Shown one piece after another: positions 1 through 8,892 of a DNA stretch of 36,247 bases. The notes beneath the pieces are model-generated. The model saw only the letters and a list, made by a program, of their open reading frames with translations. It did no database searches and was not told the origin of the DNA. Made by a program: the position numbers and the translations under genes. The first letter of the stretch is position 1. Every line of letters starts with the position of its first letter. This DNA is from an uncultured Eubacterium sp. (lineage in GTDB: Bacteria > Bacillota > Clostridia > Lachnospirales > Lachnospiraceae): contig CANRTU010000045.1 of the NCBI GenBank assembly GCA_947642745.1, positions 1-36,247 on the forward strand, read 5' to 3'.

Positions 1-3
1 AAG

Positions 4-43
4 AATAAGCCTGTAAGCTGTTTTTCTTGCTTACAAACTTATT
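4..43. promoter_or_regulatory. Imperfect palindrome in front of the TRAP operon
   Basis: Two-part inverted repeat: AATAAG (4-9) and TGTAAGC (12-18) pair with GCTTACA (29-35) and CTTATT (38-43), separated by a symmetric 2x2 mismatch (cc/aa) and a 10-base loop. It ends a few bases before the ribosome site GAGGAG (49-54) of dctP. It could be an operator for a dimeric regulator or an mRNA hairpin; the sequence does not decide. The upstream promoter is probably outside the window. Confidence 0.55.
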
Positions 44-61
44 ATACGAGGAGCAAAAAGT

Positions 62-1105
62 ATGAAAAAATTTCACGGAGTACTGACAGCCGCACTGAGT
101 GGAGTACTCATGGCAGCTCTGGCAGGCTGTGGCGGAGGAAGTTCTGGTCAGAAGATTGTCCGTATCGGACATAATCAGGCTACGGATCATCCGACGCATA
201 TCGCATTGCTGGAATTTGAGGAATATGTGGAAAGTAAGCTGGGCAGTAAATATAATGTGGAAGTGTTTCCCAGCGAGCTGCTTGGATCACAGACTGATAT
301 GGTTCAGCTGACCCAGACCGGCGCCATTGATTTTTGTGTGGCCAGCAATTCAATTCTGGAAACTTTTTCAGACAATTACACCTTGTTTAATATGCCGTAT
401 CTGTTTGCGTCCAGTGAGGCATACCACGCATCCATGGATGATCCGCAAATAACCGGACCGATTTTTGAATCCACGAAAAAGGCCGGATTTCAGGCGGTCA
501 CCTGGATCGACGCAGGAACGAGAAACTTTTATACAGTAAACACCCCTATCGAATCCCCGTCGGATTTAAAAGGGCTGAAAATCCGTGTACAGCAGTCGCC
601 TACGAACGTGGAAATGATGCGTCTGCTGGGAGGATCAGCAACTCCGATGGGATTCGGGGAAGTGTATACCTCCTTACAGTCCAAAATTATTGATGGCGCT
701 GAAAATAACGAAATGGCGCTGACATCCAATGGACACGGAGATGTGTGTAAATACTATTCCTATGACATGCACCAGATGATACCGGATATCCTGATCGGCA
801 ACAGTGCGTTTCTGTATGACCTTCCGGAAGAAGACCGTCAGGTTTTTGAAGAAGGATTTGCCATTGTCAATGAAGTAGAGCGGGAAGAGTGGACAAAGGC
901 AGTGGAAGCGGCAAAGGAAAGAGCGGAAAATGAGCAGGGTGTGACGTTTATGTATCCTGATACGGCACCGTTCCAGGAAATCTGTCTTCCAATGCATGAA
1001 TCCATTCTGGAACAGTATCCGGATTTAAGACAGTTTTATGACGCTATCCAGGAATATAATAAGACATATTCCGGGGGATCATCGGAAGGAGGTTCTGATA
1101 CATGA
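62..1105 (+). CDS. dctP: TRAP transporter substrate-binding lipoprotein, DctP family
   Basis: This is the extracytoplasmic solute-binding protein of a tripartite ATP-independent periplasmic (TRAP) transporter, which captures an organic anion and hands it to the DctQ/DctM membrane pair. Residues 1-22 form a lipoprotein signal with lipobox LAGC, so Cys23 would be lipid-anchored, as expected for a Gram-positive cell. The mature domain carries DctP landmarks: GLKIRVQQSP with Arg175, the arginine position that usually salt-bridges the substrate carboxylate, then GEVYTSLQSKIIDGAENN (199-216). The C-terminal tail is Gly/Ser rich. Length of 347 aa is normal for the family. The start ATG follows GAGGAG at 49-54, and the stop overlaps dctQ by 4 bases (ATGA). 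Substrate is not readable from sequence; a C4-dicarboxylate or a sugar acid is the family default. Confidence 0.93.
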   Translation: MKKFHGVLTAALSGVLMAALAGCGGGSSGQKIVRIGHNQATDHPTHIALLEFEEYVESKLGSKYNVEVFPSELLGSQTDMVQLTQTGAIDFCVASNSILETFSDNYTLFNMPYLFASSEAYHASMDDPQITGPIFESTKKAGFQAVTWIDAGTRNFYTVNTPIESPSDLKGLKIRVQQSPTNVEMMRLLGGSATPMGFGEVYTSLQSKIIDGAENNEMALTSNGHGDVCKYYSYDMHQMIPDILIGNSAFLYDLPEEDRQVFEEGFAIVNEVEREEWTKAVEAAKERAENEQGVTFMYPDTAPFQEICLPMHESILEQYPDLRQFYDAIQEYNKTYSGGSSEGGSDT

Positions 1106-1581
1106 AACAGCTTCGTACGATACTGACAGCTTTGTTAAATATACTTGCGGGGGGAAGTTTTCTTGTGATGGTTGCTCTGACCTGCTGGCAGGTATTTACA
1201 AGATATGTCCTGGGTAATCCGTCTTCCTGGTCGGAAGAACTGGTATCCTATATGTTTGCCTGGATGAGTCTGCTTGGAGCTTCTATTGTAACATCTGAAC
1301 GGGGACATATGAATATTCCGATTCTGGTGGAGCGCACTGGTCCGGGAGCACAGAAATTTCTGCTCTGTCTGGGTGAAGTAACGGCATTTTTGTTTTCCGC
1401 AATCATTCTGGCTTACGGAGGTATCCGGATTGCAAATCTGGCCATGGGACAGATGACTTCTTCCCTGGGCGTTCCGATTGGCATTTTCTATATTGTACTT
1501 CCACTGTGCGGTATTTTAAACATGATTTATACGTCACTGAACATCGTGGATATTCTGAAAGAAAAGGAGGGTGCGGCATAA
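1102..1581 (+). CDS. dctQ: TRAP transporter small permease, DctQ family
   Basis: This is the small integral membrane subunit of the TRAP transporter, which pairs with DctM and is needed for docking of the binding protein. The 159-residue product shows about four hydrophobic segments (roughly residues 12-32, 45-65, 88-110 and 127-148) and the family signature WSEELVSYMFAWMSLLGAS (about residues 43-61). Its start codon overlaps the dctP stop by 4 bases and its stop codon abuts the dctM start directly, so the three are translationally coupled. The family assignment is firm from topology, signature and neighbours; substrate is unknown. Confidence 0.92.
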   Translation: MKQLRTILTALLNILAGGSFLVMVALTCWQVFTRYVLGNPSSWSEELVSYMFAWMSLLGASIVTSERGHMNIPILVERTGPGAQKFLLCLGEVTAFLFSAIILAYGGIRIANLAMGQMTSSLGVPIGIFYIVLPLCGILNMIYTSLNIVDILKEKEGAA

Positions 1582-2883
1582 ATGGCTATACAATCGTTAT
1601 TTATTATTTTAATCGTGCTGATCATACTGCTGGCTCTCGGGGTTCCGATCGCATATGCGATTGGTATTTCGTCCCTGGTAACGATCCTGGGAACGGTTTC
1701 CCTGGACGTAGCGGTGGTAACAGCGGCACAGAGAACTTTTGTGGGAATGAGCAAATTCAGTCTCACCGCAATTCCGTTTTTCATACTGGCAGGTAACCTG
1801 ATGAACCAGGGCGGTATCGCAAAACGACTGGTGGATTTTGTTATGGCGATTCTTGGTAAATTCCCGGGGGCGCTTTTAGTTACAAATGCCGGCGCAAACG
1901 CACTGTTCGGGGCAATTTCCGGTTCTGCTTCCGCAGCGGCCGCCGCAGTAGGCAGCATGGTAAAAGAAGGGGAAGAAAGACAGGGATACGATCCGGCGCT
2001 ATGTGCGGCTACAAATGGAGCTTCGGCACCAAGCGGACTGTTAATTCCACCGTCCAATGCCCTGATTACTTACTCGCTGGCATCCGGCGGTACATCGGTG
2101 GCAGCCCTGTTTCTGGGCGGTTATATTCCTGGTATTCTGTGGGCAGTCTGCTGTATGGCAGTTGGTATTATCATTGCCCTGCGTAAAGGATATACAGGCA
2201 ATACAGAAAAATTCGACTGGAAGAACCTGGGAATCTGCACCCTTCGGGCAATTCCGGCACTTTCTCTTATCGTCGTAGTTATTGGTGGTATTGTAGGCGG
2301 TATATTTACCGCTACAGAAGGTTCTGCAATTGCGGTTGTATACGCACTGATTCTGGGCATCTGTTACCGGAATATTACACTGAAATCTTTCTGGGATATT
2401 GTAGTAGATAGTGCGAAGATGAGCGGTATGGTTGTATTTTTAATTGGCGTATCCAATATTTTAGGATGGATTATGGCATTTACCCAGATTCCACAGGCAG
2501 TTTCCGCCGCATTGCTGGGGCTGACAGATAATAAAATTGTGATTCTGCTGATTATGAACGTTATCCTGCTGGTGGCAGGTACGTTTATGGACGTAACGCC
2601 GGCGATTCTTATTTTTACACCGCTGTTTCTGCCGATTGTAAAAAGCTTTGGCATGAATCCGATTCACTTCGGTCTGGTACTGGTATATAACCTCTGTATC
2701 GGAAATATCACGCCGCCGGTGGGCAATACGCTGTTTGTGTCGATCAAAGTAGGGGGGACCTCACTGGCAAAGACGCTGCCATATATGATCTGGTATTATA
2801 TCGCTATTCTGGCAGGACTTCTGCTGGTTACGTATGTACCTTTTGTCAGTATGGGTCTGCCGACCATGGCCGGTCTGGTCTGA
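1582..2883 (+). CDS. dctM: TRAP transporter large permease, DctM family
   Basis: This is the large membrane subunit of the TRAP system, the sodium-coupled translocation channel. The 433-residue protein is hydrophobic throughout, with about a dozen membrane segments. Family landmarks include GVPIAYAIGISSLVT near the N terminus, FFILAGNLMNQGGIAKRLV around residues 66-84, the GSASAAAAAVGSM loop, the LIPPSNALITYSLASGG segment with its conserved prolines, and NITPPVGNTLFV near the C terminus. The start ATG abuts the dctQ stop with AAGGAGGG some 10 bases upstream. It is the last gene of the operon and is followed by a strong hairpin shared with the convergent mannitol operon. Confidence 0.95.
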   Translation: MAIQSLFIILIVLIILLALGVPIAYAIGISSLVTILGTVSLDVAVVTAAQRTFVGMSKFSLTAIPFFILAGNLMNQGGIAKRLVDFVMAILGKFPGALLVTNAGANALFGAISGSASAAAAAVGSMVKEGEERQGYDPALCAATNGASAPSGLLIPPSNALITYSLASGGTSVAALFLGGYIPGILWAVCCMAVGIIIALRKGYTGNTEKFDWKNLGICTLRAIPALSLIVVVIGGIVGGIFTATEGSAIAVVYALILGICYRNITLKSFWDIVVDSAKMSGMVVFLIGVSNILGWIMAFTQIPQAVSAALLGLTDNKIVILLIMNVILLVAGTFMDVTPAILIFTPLFLPIVKSFGMNPIHFGLVLVYNLCIGNITPPVGNTLFVSIKVGGTSLAKTLPYMIWYYIAILAGLLLVTYVPFVSMGLPTMAGLV

Positions 2884-2894
2884 TCTGATATCTC

Positions 2895-2939
2895 AAAAAA
2901 ATTCTGCCCCATACCGTTTCCTCTTAAGTATGGGGCAGA
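2895..2939 (-). terminator. Terminator between the convergent TRAP and mannitol operons
   Basis: A perfect 11-bp stem, TCTGCCCCATA (2903-2913) with TATGGGGCAGA (2929-2939), 15-base loop. Read leftward it is followed by a run of seven T (complement of 2895-2901), so it is a classic intrinsic terminator for the mannitol operon. Rightward it has only a mixed AT tract after it, so it would stop the TRAP transcript less well. Confidence 0.8.
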
Positions 2940-3054
2940 TATCATAATACTTTAAGTCTGTGTCACGCTTTTCGCATAATCATAAAAACAATTCTGAAAC
3001 AAATATCTGTTATAATCAGATTACATTCCATCCAGATAATCTGTGCACCCAACG

Positions 3055-3315
3055 TTATGCAAATTCATTCTGAATGGCTGTTGAAACCGCTTCCAGTGCG
3101 TCCTGTTCGTCCGGACCATCAGCCATCAGATCTATGGAAGCCCCGTTTGGATGACCAAGCCGCATTAGGGAGAGGGAATCTTTTGTATCAGCCACAGATG
3201 TACCGAGCACGATCATGGTAACACTGGCAAAGGGTTTTGATGCCGCCGCAATCCGTGCCGCCGGACGGGCATGAAAAAAATCATCTGCTTTAAGCGCTAT
3301 TGTTTTTGTAATCAT
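3055..3315 (-). CDS. HPr-family phosphocarrier protein with Asp46
   Basis: HPr passes phosphate from Enzyme I to the EIIA domains of PTS permeases. The second ATG (3315) is chosen over the one at 3321 because GGAGGG lies at proper distance from it and because it puts the active histidine at exactly position 15 (FFHARPAARIA). The regulatory site differs from the norm: aligned without gaps to the Bacillus KSIMGVMSLG segment, this protein reads KDSLSLMRLG, so Ser46, the HPr kinase target, is Asp46, followed by Ser47. It is the last gene of the mannitol operon, 24 bases after mtlD, so it may be an operon-dedicated phosphodonor. Whether a second, general HPr exists elsewhere cannot be seen. HPr identity is firm; the reading of Asp46 as a phosphomimetic is inference. 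Confidence 0.88.
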   Translation of the reverse strand: MITKTIALKADDFFHARPAARIAAASKPFASVTMIVLGTSVADTKDSLSLMRLGHPNGASIDLMADGPDEQDALEAVSTAIQNEFA

Positions 3316-3339
3316 AAGCATTCCCTCCGGCTGTTTTTA

Positions 3340-4491
3340 CTAAAACAGTGTAACAACCTGTTCGTAAGCAACGGCTGCCTGATCCAGAACATTCTGGTCT
3401 GTAATTCCTGATATTTCAGCAAAAGCGGCTGCCACACCTTTTGCGGCAATTTTTTCCTGAAGCTGTACACTCTGTTCATCTTCCGGATTGTTGTAACGTA
3501 ATGCGGCGCCAATGCCCAAGAATAATTTATCTACCGGCAGTCCGTAGGAGAGGGCAGTGGTCAGCGGACTTACAAGACGGTCGTCCGCAGACAGTTTTCT
3601 AAGCGGTTCACGTCCTACACGGGTTACATCGTCCTGCAGATACGGATTCTTAAACCTGTTAATAATCTTATCAATATATTTGTAATGAGCGTCTTTATCA
3701 AAATTAAACTTTTTGATCAGGCCGTCGCCAGACTGGGTCATGGCAGCTTTCACCAGTTCAAAAATCTTTGGATTGGAAATGGCTTCGTCAATTGTTTTAC
3801 ATCCTGCCAGAATACCAGTATAAGCAGTGATGCAGTGCCCGGTGTTTAATGTAAATAACTTACGCTGAATATAAGCCATCAGATTGTCAGCCAGATTCAT
3901 GCCGGCGATTTCCGGAATATCTCCCTTTAAAGCAGCTTTTTCCACGTTCCATTCACAGTATTTTTCCACAACCACATCCACCGGATTTTCACTGCGCACC
4001 GGAGGCACAATACGGTCTACGGAGCAGTCCGCAAAGCCCACATAAGTCTCACAATAAACTTTTTCCTCTTCTGAAAGCTCTTTGTATACATGTTCCTTTA
4101 ACTGGGATGTGGCACGAATAGCATTTTCGCAGGCGATAATATTTAACGGCGTCTGATTATTGGCTGCGCACCGTTTCCGGATACCCTGCGCAATGGTCGG
4201 GGCTATAAAACCAAGCACCCGGAGTCCCACAGCTGTAGTAAGGATATCAGCCTCAGCGATTTTGTCCACGATTTCTTCGCCATTGGACATGATTCCGGTT
4301 ATATTTGTAATTGGCACATCTTCAACTTCCGTATCCATAACATGTACAGTATAACCTTTGTCAGCTGCCAGACGGTTGATAATTACCTCGCTTACGTCCG
4401 CAAAAACAACATGATAACCTGCCTGGGAGAGCAGCATGCCGATAAATCCACGACCAATATTGCCAGCGCCAAATTGAATTGCTGTTTTCAT
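3340..4491 (-). CDS. mtlD: Mannitol-1-phosphate 5-dehydrogenase
   Basis: Oxidises mannitol 1-phosphate, made by the mannitol PTS during uptake, to fructose 6-phosphate with NAD, feeding glycolysis. The 383-residue protein starts with a Rossmann nucleotide-binding fingerprint, FGAGNIGRGFIG (7-18), and has the polyol dehydrogenase signature KLFTLNTGH with Lys211, Asn216 and His219 as expected catalytic residues. Length matches the long-chain MtlD family. The start ATG follows AAGAGGTG. It lies 177 bases downstream of mtlA, a gap that includes a GC-rich hairpin, and 24 bases before the HPr gene; all are on the same strand. Confidence 0.96.
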   Translation of the reverse strand: MKTAIQFGAGNIGRGFIGMLLSQAGYHVVFADVSEVIINRLAADKGYTVHVMDTEVEDVPITNITGIMSNGEEIVDKIAEADILTTAVGLRVLGFIAPTIAQGIRKRCAANNQTPLNIIACENAIRATSQLKEHVYKELSEEEKVYCETYVGFADCSVDRIVPPVRSENPVDVVVEKYCEWNVEKAALKGDIPEIAGMNLADNLMAYIQRKLFTLNTGHCITAYTGILAGCKTIDEAISNPKIFELVKAAMTQSGDGLIKKFNFDKDAHYKYIDKIINRFKNPYLQDDVTRVGREPLRKLSADDRLVSPLTTALSYGLPVDKLFLGIGAALRYNNPEDEQSVQLQEKIAAKGVAAAFAEISGITDQNVLDQAAVAYEQVVTLF

Positions 4492-4569
4492 AGTAACGCA
4501 CCTCTTTCTTTCATAATTATATGTATTTTTTGTTTTTTTATGATGTTACTGAATTTCACAGAACCCGCA

Positions 4570-4604
4570 CCTGCCGCCTCTTTGTTCTGTTGTGGGCGGG
4601 CAGG
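4570..4604 (-). other. GC-rich hairpin in the mtlA-mtlD intergenic gap
   Basis: CCTGCCGCC (4570-4578) pairs with GGCGGGCAGG (4595-4604) with one bulged G, loop 16 bases. On the leftward mRNA it falls between mtlA and mtlD. No T-run follows on that strand, so it is more likely a message-stabilising or processing hairpin than a terminator. The rest of the 177-base gap shows no open frame with a ribosome site. Confidence 0.45.
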
Positions 4605-4668
4605 GGAGTACTGGTTTGTTTTTGTGCATTCCTGCCGGTATTGTTCTGGGAACTGAATCACACAGTTA

Positions 4669-6537
4669 TTAAGAGAGCTGTTTTAAAATCCAGTCCGCAT
4701 CACTGGTAGTTTTCATTTTTTCCAGAATTTCCTCATCTTCCAGGGCTTCACAGATTTTAGCCAGCAGATCCAGGTGCTCATCCCCGATACCTGCGATACC
4801 GAATACCAGATTAGCCTTTTCATCTCCGAACGGTACACCTTCCGGATACTGGAAGCAGACGATACCTGTCTTCTTTACGGTTCCTTTTGCCTGGGTAGTG
4901 CCGTGTGGAATGGCAATGCCCATACCCATATAAGTAGTAACCAGTTTTTCACGTTCCTGCATGGCGTCTACATAAGCAGGTCCTACGTAACCCAGCTCAC
5001 ACATCAGTTCGCCGGCAGCCTGAATGGCTTCTTCTTTTGTGACTGGTTTCTGGTTTAACCTGATACCTTCACGGATTAATACTTTGTTTGCCGGTTTTTT
5101 TGTCTCTTGCGCCGGAGCAGGAGATTGTGGTGCGGCAGCTTTGACCTCTGTTGTGGTCAGCTGCGCATAGAGTGCGTCCAGCGCCGGGTCAGCCAGGAAG
5201 TTGCCGATAGTAACCATCTGCGCACCTGGTGCGGATTTCATGGCACGTTCTACGAGTGTTGCCTGTACGACAGCGATATCGCAGTCTGCCGGAATATTAT
5301 CCACGGAAGTGTTTATAACAGTAAGATCCGGACGTGCTCCTTTCACACGGTTACGGAACTTGGTGGCGCCCATGGCGGAAGATCCCATACCTGCGTCGCA
5401 GGCAAATACAACTTTCTTTACTTCGCTGGCAGCTTTTTTCACGCCGGAAGTAATTGCGGCAGTGGCAACACCTTTGGATTCCGCTTTCATGGAAGCCATT
5501 TTGCCCTGGGCGTCTTCCAGACTCTTTGCGCCGGACATTTTTATAATCGGACTGGCAATGACGAAGGAAACGCCAGTGGCAATAATAACGCCAAGCATGG
5601 TAAACAGCATCTGTGAACGTGGACTCATGGCCATAAACGCGATAATGGAACCAGGAGAAGGTGCGCCTACCAGACCACAGCCTGTAATAATGTAAAACAG
5701 GATGGCACAGATATTACCTGCGATCGGAGCCACAATTACCATCGGGTTCATCAGTATGTACGGGAAGTAAATCTCATGAATACCGCCTAAGAAATGAATA
5801 ATAATAGCGCCGGGAGCAGAATCTTTTGTCATTTTATCTTTGGAGAATATCATGTATGCCAGCAGGACGCCAAGGCCGGGACCCGGGTTTGGCTCCAGCA
5901 TGTACATGATGGACTTTCCGGCTTCTGCCGCCTGGGTAATTCCGATTGGAGTAAATACACCCTGGTTGATGGCGTTGTTCAAAAACAGTACTTTTGCCGG
6001 TTCGATAAAAATGGCAGCCAGAGGAAGAAGGCTCATATTTACCAGAGCTTCCACACCTGCGCTTAAAACCGCAAGGATTGCGCTCATAACCGGTCCTATG
6101 ACATAATATCCAAGGATCGCCATCAGCATACCGAAAATACCAACTGAGAAGTTGTTGATCAGCATTTCAAAGCCGGCAGGCATATGACCGTCCATGGCTT
6201 CGTCAAATTTTTTGATTACAAAACCAGCCAGCGGGCCGATAGCCATGGCACCCATAAGCATCGGCGTATCAGGCGCACCTACAATACATCCCATAATGGC
6301 AATGGCGCCCATAACACGCCCACGGTCGCCGCCCACCATTTTGCCGCCCTGTGAGGCGATCAGAATTGGAAGCAGGTAAGTAAGAATTGGCGACTGAATG
6401 GATGCCAGCTGTGCGTTTGGCAGCCATCCGGCTTCAATAAAGAGTGCGGTAATAAATCCCCATGCGATGAATGAGCCGATATTCGGCATGACCATTCCGG
6501 AGAGAAATTTACCAAATTTCTGTGCTGCAGCTTTCAT
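4669..6537 (-). CDS. mtlA: PTS mannitol transporter, fused EIICBA
   Basis: Imports mannitol and phosphorylates it to mannitol 1-phosphate in one step. The 622-residue protein has all three PTS domains in the order C-B-A. EIIC (about 1-340) is the membrane channel and carries the GGIHEIYFPY motif (251-260) typical of the mannitol family. EIIB (about 374-465) has the phosphocysteine loop FACDAGMGSS with Cys380. A Pro/Ala/Gln linker (about 465-482) leads to EIIA (about 485-622) with phosphohistidine His545 in GIAIPHGT. Length is close to the Escherichia coli MtlA arrangement; many Firmicutes instead have EIIA as a separate gene. The start ATG has AAGGAG upstream and overlaps the mtlR stop by 4 bases, so both are translated together. 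Confidence 0.96.
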   Translation of the reverse strand: MKAAAQKFGKFLSGMVMPNIGSFIAWGFITALFIEAGWLPNAQLASIQSPILTYLLPILIASQGGKMVGGDRGRVMGAIAIMGCIVGAPDTPMLMGAMAIGPLAGFVIKKFDEAMDGHMPAGFEMLINNFSVGIFGMLMAILGYYVIGPVMSAILAVLSAGVEALVNMSLLPLAAIFIEPAKVLFLNNAINQGVFTPIGITQAAEAGKSIMYMLEPNPGPGLGVLLAYMIFSKDKMTKDSAPGAIIIHFLGGIHEIYFPYILMNPMVIVAPIAGNICAILFYIITGCGLVGAPSPGSIIAFMAMSPRSQMLFTMLGVIIATGVSFVIASPIIKMSGAKSLEDAQGKMASMKAESKGVATAAITSGVKKAASEVKKVVFACDAGMGSSAMGATKFRNRVKGARPDLTVINTSVDNIPADCDIAVVQATLVERAMKSAPGAQMVTIGNFLADPALDALYAQLTTTEVKAAAPQSPAPAQETKKPANKVLIREGIRLNQKPVTKEEAIQAAGELMCELGYVGPAYVDAMQEREKLVTTYMGMGIAIPHGTTQAKGTVKKTGIVCFQYPEGVPFGDEKANLVFGIAGIGDEHLDLLAKICEALEDEEILEKMKTTSDADWILKQLS

Positions 6538-8690
6538 AACGTTTCTTCTCCTTTTCTATTTAATAATTTGTTCTGGAAAAAGCGTACCAGTGCTTTTTCC
6601 ATCAGCCTGCGGCTTTCGTCACGATCCCCCCGTAACAGAGCCGCCAGAAAATCCGGCTGTTCCGCTAACAGAACACTGATACGGCTGATGACTTCAATGC
6701 ATTCGTTCCATTCTGACTGCGGCGCCAGCAACAGTATGGCGCCCCGGACAGTTCCGTTTTCTGTGGCAAAAGTTTCTTTTAACAGCAGAAATCCGAACCG
6801 GCAGTGGCGTACCGCTTTTGTGCGGCAGTGGAGCAGGTAGATCCCCAGTTCTGGTATAAAGGTATTTTGCACCTCTTCCCGGCGTGCAAGATCCTGACCG
6901 GTAATCTGGCGCTCCAGAATTGTTTCCGCAAAGATTCCGGCAGCCAGCCCCAGCAGATTTTCCGGTCCCTGTATGGCGGGTATTTCCTGTATCCGGAAAT
7001 GTTCCAGCAGCTGGGAGATTTCTTCCCCTGTGCGTGTAAACGAACGGATATCCTCCCAGGTCATCTCATTACTGGTATCCGGCAGGAGCGGCTTTGTCAG
7101 TGATTTTTTTGCCCTGTCCGCTCCTATGGATTCAACGGCATTTGTAATAACAAGCATATCCTGCGCCTGCGGAATCGGACTGACACAGATAGAAGGAAAA
7201 TCAAGGTCCAGAGGAACCGTGGAAATAATCAGGTCGATACCGTTTTCCCGCAGCTTTTCCGGGTCCAGATGAAAAGCGGACATAATCTGGCGGATTTCCA
7301 CATTGTGCAAAGAACGCATCAGGTTTGCCGCCAGCATTCTGGAAGCTCCCATTCCACTGGGACAGACTACCGCCACCGCCACCTGTTTCTGCTCTGCACG
7401 CAGTGTTTCAGCGGCAGCAGCAAAATGCATTGTAACGAAAGTGATTTCCGAAGCGGAAATATTTTCAATAAACAGACGTTCCCGCAGCAGGCTGCAGGCG
7501 TGTTCCACTGCCTGATAAATGGCAGGGTATTTCTGGCGGATCGTGTCCCCCTGTGAATTTTCCAGATGTATATTCATGGAAAGGCGGCTGATCATGGAAT
7601 CCATATGACTGGTCAGTTCCTCAATCATCTGGGTACAGGTGTGAAAGGAAAGCCCGAGCTGCTGTTCCACACTTTCTACAATCGCAAGGACAATCTGCCT
7701 GGTATTAATAGTCTGAAGCTGGCTGCGTGGGCGGCCTGACCGGGGCCAGATCCTGGCGCTGGATAAATGCATCGTTATAAAACCAGTTTCTTCCGCAGGG
7801 ATTTCGAGCTGAAATTTACTGCTGATTTTACCAGCGATCTGACTGGCAACCGCAAATTCCGGCAGCTTCGCCAGTGACTGTAACTCCAGAGGGTCCATCT
7901 CGATTTTTTCCCCGCAGCGCAGCCTGCGGATGGCCAGCGAAAGATGAACAATCAGCGCCATGTAACCGCTGTCGGTATAGCGGATATCCAGTTTCTTTTC
8001 AGTTTCAGAAAGAATCTGTTCCACAAAAGTAATAACCTGTGGCTCAATAAACTGATACAGACGGTTTTTTAACAGCTTTGATCCGGCTGTTTCCTCCTGC
8101 GGCTGATACGATGGAGCGCCGGCGTCATCCGACCTGCGCAGCAGCTTTAAAATCTCACCGTCACCCATAAACTCCAGCGCTGCGCCCGCAATCGCCTGGC
8201 GATAAGCGGTTTCGCTGCCCTTTAGAAAGATTCCGGCGCCGGGACGGCGGGAAATCTGTATTTTGTAGGCGTCAAGCCATCCGGCCAGTGCGTCCAGGTC
8301 TCTTGCCAGGGTGCCTTCCGAAATCTGGAACCGGGATAAAAATACATAAGATTTTACCGGTTCCCGCAGAAAAAGCAGTTCTCCGAGAATCTGGCGCCGG
8401 CGTTCCTTCTGGCTGTAAGACGAATCAGACTGCTGTGTTTTCATCAGATCGTTTAACAGCTGGATTGTGGCGGCGTCTTCTTCAATGGCAAGACCTACGC
8501 CGGGCTTGCGGGTAAAGGTGAAGTCATTTTCATCCATCCATGCCTCAATGGCAGGCAGTTCCCTGAGAACCGTACGGGATGAAACGCCCAGCTTTTCGGA
8601 TACCGCCCCGATGGTGACAGGATTTCCCGCCATGGCAGTCAGTATTCTGACGATTGCCTGCTGTCTTGATGTCATATGTTTTGAGGGCAT
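6534..8690 (-). CDS. mtlR: Mannitol operon transcriptional activator, BglG/MtlR family
   Basis: PTS-controlled DNA-binding activator expected to switch on the mannitol operon. Domains over 718 residues: an HTH region (about 1-70, with SEKLGVSSRTVLREL typical of DeoR/HTH_11 types) and a second HTH-like segment (about 95-155); PRD1 with His249 and His308; PRD2 with His350, His362 and His422; an EIIB-Gat-like domain with Cys443 in VVCPSGMGASRML; and an EIIA-Mtl-like domain (about 545-690) with His621. All positions known to be phosphorylated in such regulators have candidates here, so control by HPr and by the EIIB of MtlA is plausible. It is first in the operon and its stop overlaps mtlA by 4 bases, so it probably activates its own operon. 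The start ATG has AAAGGGGA upstream. Confidence 0.92.
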   Translation of the reverse strand: MPSKHMTSRQQAIVRILTAMAGNPVTIGAVSEKLGVSSRTVLRELPAIEAWMDENDFTFTRKPGVGLAIEEDAATIQLLNDLMKTQQSDSSYSQKERRRQILGELLFLREPVKSYVFLSRFQISEGTLARDLDALAGWLDAYKIQISRRPGAGIFLKGSETAYRQAIAGAALEFMGDGEILKLLRRSDDAGAPSYQPQEETAGSKLLKNRLYQFIEPQVITFVEQILSETEKKLDIRYTDSGYMALIVHLSLAIRRLRCGEKIEMDPLELQSLAKLPEFAVASQIAGKISSKFQLEIPAEETGFITMHLSSARIWPRSGRPRSQLQTINTRQIVLAIVESVEQQLGLSFHTCTQMIEELTSHMDSMISRLSMNIHLENSQGDTIRQKYPAIYQAVEHACSLLRERLFIENISASEITFVTMHFAAAAETLRAEQKQVAVAVVCPSGMGASRMLAANLMRSLHNVEIRQIMSAFHLDPEKLRENGIDLIISTVPLDLDFPSICVSPIPQAQDMLVITNAVESIGADRAKKSLTKPLLPDTSNEMTWEDIRSFTRTGEEISQLLEHFRIQEIPAIQGPENLLGLAAGIFAETILERQITGQDLARREEVQNTFIPELGIYLLHCRTKAVRHCRFGFLLLKETFATENGTVRGAILLLAPQSEWNECIEVISRISVLLAEQPDFLAALLRGDRDESRRLMEKALVRFFQNKLLNRKGEETL

Positions 8691-8717
8691 TTGTGATTCC
8701 CCTTTCCTGTTGAAATC

Positions 8718-8746
8718 ATGTTAACAATATGTGCATGAAATTGCAA
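8718..8746 (-). promoter_or_regulatory. Candidate promoter of the mannitol operon
   Basis: On the minus strand, TTGCAA (8741-8746), a 17-base spacer and TAACAT (8718-8723); each box matches four of six consensus bases. It would give a short leader of about 20 bases before mtlR. Weak boxes fit an activator-dependent promoter, but this remains a guess; no cre-like operator was recognised here. Confidence 0.35.
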
Positions 8747-8863
8747 TTGAATCTTATAATGGTTTTGTCGGTAATATTTAGTGACATTGTGATAAAATGG
8801 TTCTGGCACGGATGTGAACTGCACTTAAAATTTGTCGTAGTTATAAAAAACATCATGAATTTC

Positions 8864-8892
8864 TTGCATGTAAGTGCGAAAAGGGGTATACT
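8864..8892 (+). promoter_or_regulatory. Sigma-A promoter of the NUDIX gene
   Basis: TTGCAT (8864-8869), 17-base spacer, TATACT (8887-8892). Transcription would start near 8899, giving a leader of about 80 bases before the ATG at 8980. The spacing is ideal and both boxes are good. Confidence 0.75.
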
